This document shows, piece by piece, positions 60,877 through 64,000 of a stretch of 64,000 nucleotides of DNA. The notes under the pieces were generated by a model. The model worked only from the letters and a program-made list of their open reading frames with translations, was not told where the DNA came from and did not search any database. A program made the position numbers and the translations under genes. Position 1 is the stretch's first letter. Every line of letters starts with the position of its first letter. Origin of the DNA: Candidatus Methylopumilus universalis (GTDB lineage Bacteria; Pseudomonadota; Gammaproteobacteria; Burkholderiales; Methylophilaceae); contig CAMCXI010000003.1 of the NCBI GenBank assembly GCA_945883335.1, forward strand, positions 1 through 64,000. Direction: 5' to 3'.

Positions 60877-61448
60877 TATTTTCTGAATTGTCCGACCACC
60901 ACGCCAAAAATTTCTAATTGGCCTTGGGGGCGAATGGTCGGATAAGCTTTGTTAGCAGGATAAAGGACAAATTCTTTACCTTCGCGACCTAACGTTTTTA
61001 ATGTAAATTCGTTATCCACAATCGCCACGACAACATCCCCAATATTTGCACTTTGCTTTTTCTCGACAATCACAACATCGTCTTGAAAAATACCAGCATC
61101 AATCATGGAGTCACCTTTAACGGTAATTAACACCGTGTCGGATGGACGCTCAATTAAGTAATCATCAATACTCAAGCTATCACTTCTGTCGCTTAATGCA
61201 GCGGTTGCAAAGCCTGCTTGCACAGTGCTTTCAGCAAGCACACGCTCAAAGAATCGACGACCCGGCTTAAGTCTGCCATCTGAAGCGGACTCAATGAAGT
61301 TTTGCAGCTTAAGTCTTGCCACCAAAGCAGTCACCGCGTTTTTAGACTTAAAGCCTAATAATTGGGCAATTGCAGCGTAAGAAGGCAAGATCTTTTGATC
61401 TGCATAATAGTCTTGAAGCTTACCTAAATAATCAATGTCGTTAGCCAT
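60873..61448 (-). CDS. LexA-like S24-family repressor
   Basis: A 191-residue repressor: a winged-helix N-terminus (YYADQKILPSYAAIAQLLGF), then a linker with the Ala78-Gly79 bond that LexA-type proteins cut, and a peptidase domain with catalytic Ser114 (KGDSMIDAGI) and Lys151 (FTLKTLG). RecA-stimulated self-cleavage is expected. ATG 61448 is chosen, because the longer form (61493) would begin upstream of the -35 box. It is probably autoregulated by the operator at 61463-61476. Whether it is the main LexA or a paralogue is open. Confidence 0.88.
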   Translation of the reverse strand: MANDIDYLGKLQDYYADQKILPSYAAIAQLLGFKSKNAVTALVARLKLQNFIESASDGRLKPGRRFFERVLAESTVQAGFATAALSDRSDSLSIDDYLIERPSDTVLITVKGDSMIDAGIFQDDVVIVEKKQSANIGDVVVAIVDNEFTLKTLGREGKEFVLYPANKAYPTIRPQGQLEIFGVVVGQFRKY

Positions 61449-61455
61449 AAACTTT

Positions 61456-61484
61456 AGAATACTGTACGAACGTACATGCGTCAA
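61456..61484 (-). promoter_or_regulatory. Promoter and SOS-type operator of the LexA-like gene
   Basis: On the minus strand TTGACG (61479-61484), a 17-base spacer and TATTCT (61456-61461). The spacer contains the palindrome TGTACG-AA-CGTACA (61463-61476). With flanks it reads CTG-N10-CAT on the plus strand, close to the LexA box CTG-N10-CAG. The start would be at or next to the ATG (61448), so the mRNA may be leaderless. Confidence 0.75.
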
Positions 61485-61516
61485 GCATTTCATTTATACA
61501 AATGCACACAAATAAA

Positions 61517-61540
61517 AAGGGGCGAAAATATTCGCCCCTT
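61517..61540 (-). terminator. Terminator of the OFA transporter
   Basis: AAGGGGCGAA (61517-61526), loop AATA, TTCGCCCCTT (61531-61540); on the minus strand a T-rich run follows. Confidence 0.8.
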
Positions 61541-61560
61541 TGATCACTAGTAAGCCAACA

Positions 61561-63225
61561 TTAGCTAAATAATGCCCAAGCCTTTTGCAAAGTACTCCAA
61601 ACACCATAAGTAATTGGAATCAGCACAGCTATCCAAGCAATCACCGCAATGGCTGAGCCACCGCTTATTTGTGCACTACCTGCTTTAGAAGATGGCGCCG
61701 CCTGCTCATTTGCTAATTTCTTTTCTGCAGCTAATTCAGCATCCGTCATAAAGTATTTATCCGCCACTGGGCGAACCAATAAGTTCGCTACAAAACCAAT
61801 CGCCAGCATGCCTGCTAACACATAGAAAATAGGTGCGTAGATTTGGTCAAAAGGTACTTTCGCTTCAACTCGAATATCGTGCATATAGTTAACAATCACC
61901 GGCCCTAAAATGCCAGCTGTTGACCATGCGGTAAGTAATCTACCGTGAATCGCACCCACAAACTGCGTGCCGAACATATCCGCAAGATAAGCGGGAATGG
62001 TTGCAAAACCGCCGCCGTACATGGAAACAATGACACACAAAGCCGCACCAAAGATTGCTAATGACTTAACATCCGCACCATAGCTTGCTAATGCATAAAG
62101 CAAGGCACCAAAAACAAAGAAGATAAAGTAGGTTTGTTTGCGGCCTAACTTATCAGATGAAGTTGCCCAAGCGATACGGCCAAAAATATTGAATAGTGAT
62201 ATTAAACCCACAAAACCTGCGGCAATTGCAGCCGCTGCTGCGGTTAATGCATCATCGGCTTTAATATCCGCAAAACCAATATCAGGCTGATGAATTAAGA
62301 TGCCGCCAAAAGTTTCCTGCAACATCGGTGCAGCCGCCCCAATAATACCGATACTAGCTGACACATTCATACAAAGCACTAACCACATCAACCAAAACTG
62401 CGGTGTTTTATGCGCATTTTTAAGATGCACATGACGTGTCGCAATCATGCCATTGTTGGCTTTTGCTGCTGGCGGCGTCCAGCCTGCTGGTTGCCAACCT
62501 GTTGGTGGCACGCGGTAGCCTAATGAGCCACAAAGCATGAATACAGCATAAACCACTGCCAACACGACAAATGTTTGCCAAACACCGACTTCTGTTGGGG
62601 ATGCAAAATAAGTCATTAATTTAGTCGCAATCGGTGAGCCCACTAAAGCACCACCACCGAAGCCCATAATCGCAAGGCCTGTTGCCATACCACGGCGATC
62701 TGGGAACCATTTAATCAAGGTAGAAACAGGTGAAATGTAGCCCAAGCCAAGACCAACTCCCCCAATCACACCCGATCCTAACCACATCATCCAAAGTTGA
62801 TGTGTATAAACGCCGAAGGCTGAAATGAGCAAGCCGCCCGCCCAACATAAAGTGGCAACAGAGCCAGCTTTACGTGGGCCCGAACGCTCAAGCCAACCAC
62901 CCCAAAGTGCGGCAGAACAACCGAGCAAAACAAAAAACAATGTATACATCCAACCTAAATCGAATTGCGTCCAATTACATTCCGTGGCAAATAATGCGCG
63001 TCCCGTACCGCTTAATTTTTCAGCAAAAGTAGTAGCACCTGCGGCACAAGTAGCCAAAGGCTTGCCATCCGAGCCTATTAAGGCATTGCCTAGCGGCTTC
63101 CAAAACACTGAAAAGCCGTAAGCCATACCAATGCATAAATGCACAGCTAATGCAGCAGGGGGAATTAACCATCGATTGTAAGAAGAAGGCGCAATGATGC
63201 GCTCTTTTGAAAAAAAACTTGCCAT
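61561..63225 (-). CDS. MFS transporter of the oxalate/formate antiporter (OFA) family
   Basis: A 554-residue, 12-helix protein: YGFSVFWKPLG in helix 1, a long first periplasmic loop with two cysteines (TCAAG, TECNW), GGVGLGLGYISPVSTLIKWFPDRRGMATGLAIMGFGGGALVG, and the C-terminal-half DKLGRKQTYF loop. The length is 100+ residues above classic OxlT, owing to the loop and a basic tail. The substrate may be formate or another small carboxylate; the sequence does not decide it. Confidence 0.88.
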   Translation of the reverse strand: MASFFSKERIIAPSSYNRWLIPPAALAVHLCIGMAYGFSVFWKPLGNALIGSDGKPLATCAAGATTFAEKLSGTGRALFATECNWTQFDLGWMYTLFFVLLGCSAALWGGWLERSGPRKAGSVATLCWAGGLLISAFGVYTHQLWMMWLGSGVIGGVGLGLGYISPVSTLIKWFPDRRGMATGLAIMGFGGGALVGSPIATKLMTYFASPTEVGVWQTFVVLAVVYAVFMLCGSLGYRVPPTGWQPAGWTPPAAKANNGMIATRHVHLKNAHKTPQFWLMWLVLCMNVSASIGIIGAAAPMLQETFGGILIHQPDIGFADIKADDALTAAAAAIAAGFVGLISLFNIFGRIAWATSSDKLGRKQTYFIFFVFGALLYALASYGADVKSLAIFGAALCVIVSMYGGGFATIPAYLADMFGTQFVGAIHGRLLTAWSTAGILGPVIVNYMHDIRVEAKVPFDQIYAPIFYVLAGMLAIGFVANLLVRPVADKYFMTDAELAAEKKLANEQAAPSSKAGSAQISGGSAIAVIAWIAVLIPITYGVWSTLQKAWALFS

Positions 63226-63422
63226 GTGATAGCCCCTAGTTATTAGTTTTTACTCAATGATCATCAATCAAATTGAGCTGAAGCTTTTTCGCTTCTTGAA
63301 CGAGACTATATATACAAGTTTAGATTTTTGCCACCCTGAGCGACTGGCTCTTATTGATGAGTACTAATGGCTGAGTGGAAAACTTGAAAGTAAAGGAAAT
63401 GATTGATATGAACAAATGAAGA

Positions 63423-64000
63423 TTAGAGAGAGTTTTTACGGTTATTCACTACAGTTTGCTTGCTTTTGGTCTTGGGATTTTCAACCTCAACGGTATCAGG
63501 CCTGATAGAAACAACTCGCTGACGCTCAATAATTCTTGACTGCAACGCCTCAAGCTCATCTAAAGTAATTAAGCGATCACCATTTAAATCGACAGCACTA
63601 AAATGACGGGCTAACTGAGGCATTGAGTCGTAAGCCTCTTCCAAAGAAATCGTGCCGTCATTGTCTTTATCTGTTTGTGAAAAACGTTCTTGCAGGCGCT
63701 TATGCATGACTCTGCGGCGCTCTTCAATTTGAACATGAGCAGGGTCAACGGTACGAGAGTATTCATCTAGAGTGCGACGCAAACGGATATTTTCATCCAT
63801 ATTGACTCCGGCAGGCTCGCTTGAAGGCTTTGAGCTTGTACTTTCGACTTGCTGCGGCTTGTTTGCATCATCACTGTTTTGGCTGTCACGTGGTGCAGCC
63901 ATCATTGCATCAGTACTTGAAGCTAGCATACAAAGACCAAATGCAATTCTAAAAGTCAGACATGCACGACGGATTTTGAGAAAACATAATGTGGAAAAAC
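63423..64000 (-). CDS. Secreted EF-hand protein (5' end off window)
   Basis: A calcium-binding protein with two EF-hand loops, DKDNDGTISLEEA and DLNGDRLITLDEL. A Ser/Pro-rich linker precedes them and a basic tail follows. The frame stays open to position 64000: residues upstream of ATG 63929 form a hydrophobic stretch (LTFRIAFGLCMLASS) like a signal peptide. The true start therefore lies beyond the edge and the ATG at 63929 is unlikely. The role is unknown. Confidence 0.8.
   Translation of the reverse strand, partial: FSTLCFLKIRRACLTFRIAFGLCMLASSTDAMMAAPRDSQNSDDANKPQQVESTSSKPSSEPAGVNMDENIRLRRTLDEYSRTVDPAHVQIEERRRVMHKRLQERFSQTDKDNDGTISLEEAYDSMPQLARHFSAVDLNGDRLITLDELEALQSRIIERQRVVSIRPDTVEVENPKTKSKQTVVNNRKNSL

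Overview
The window reads as a chromosomal segment of a betaproteobacterium, most likely family Methylophilaceae (Methylotenera/Methylophilus-like). The reasons are the gene orders (xseB-ispA-dxs-folE2, yggS-proC-yggT opposite pilT, kdsB-ycaR-lpxK-msbA-exbDB, lptD-surA-pdxA-rsmA), a base composition visibly below 50% GC, an MxaD-type methanol-oxidation accessory gene next to a secreted YVTN beta-propeller, a 6-phosphogluconate dehydrogenase, and a PEP-CTERM protein. The assignment is an inference from content, not from a database comparison. Nearly all of the DNA is dense housekeeping sequence. I see no CRISPR array, prophage, insertion sequence or defence island.

Layout. 1-330: the left edge cuts into the leader of an rRNA operon (strong promoter and boxA on the minus strand), with initiator tRNA-fMet just upstream. 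376-8011 (minus): envelope block lolC-lolD-(comEC remnant)-exbB-exbD-msbA-lpxK-ycaR-kdsB, for lipoprotein export, energy transduction and lipid A/KDO synthesis. 8158-13676 (plus): ribE-ribBA, yqgE-ruvX, pyrR-pyrB-pyrC'. 13677-14868: a scar region with a small zinc-ribbon ORF and a chimeric pseudogene joining the start of pilT to the end of an RND pump. 14966-23243: yggS-proC-yggT, rng, maf, a MarC protein, nudJ-mnmA, a GST and nadC. 23378-27641: ilvBHC and psd. 27718-30120: rppH, the YVTN propeller and mxaD. 30236-34769: an esterase, xseB-ispA-dxs and folE2. 34822-43476: an MFS transporter, aroC, rluE, icd, dsbC, two UbiH-family hydroxylases and pepP. 43489-51796: murU-amgK (peptidoglycan recycling), divergent from lptD-surA-pdxA-rsmA, then adk. 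51911-54098: a TetR regulator divergent from a PEP-CTERM protein, then a small secreted protein. 54222-57455: a CAT-anticodon tRNA, an orphan radical SAM protein, gnd and a heavy-metal RND remnant. 57549-64000: a PerM-like membrane protein, a DUF455 protein, a Suv3-type RNA helicase, a LexA-like repressor with an apparently self-controlled leaderless promoter, an OFA-family transporter, and an EF-hand protein that runs off the right edge.

How the parts fit. Much of the window builds the cell envelope (KDO, lipid A, MsbA, LolCD, LptD, SurA, MurU/AmgK, Psd), coenzymes (riboflavin, NAD, ubiquinone, PLP, folate through FolE2) and branched-chain amino acids, pyrimidines and isoprenoids. The most informative signals are decay and regulation. 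comEC and pilT, two genes needed for natural transformation, are both broken by internal deletions, and two different RND efflux pumps survive only as 3' ends. The LexA-like gene, the TetR/PEP-CTERM divergent region and the YVTN gene have readable control sequences that would repay experiment. I did not find a convincing new multi-gene system.
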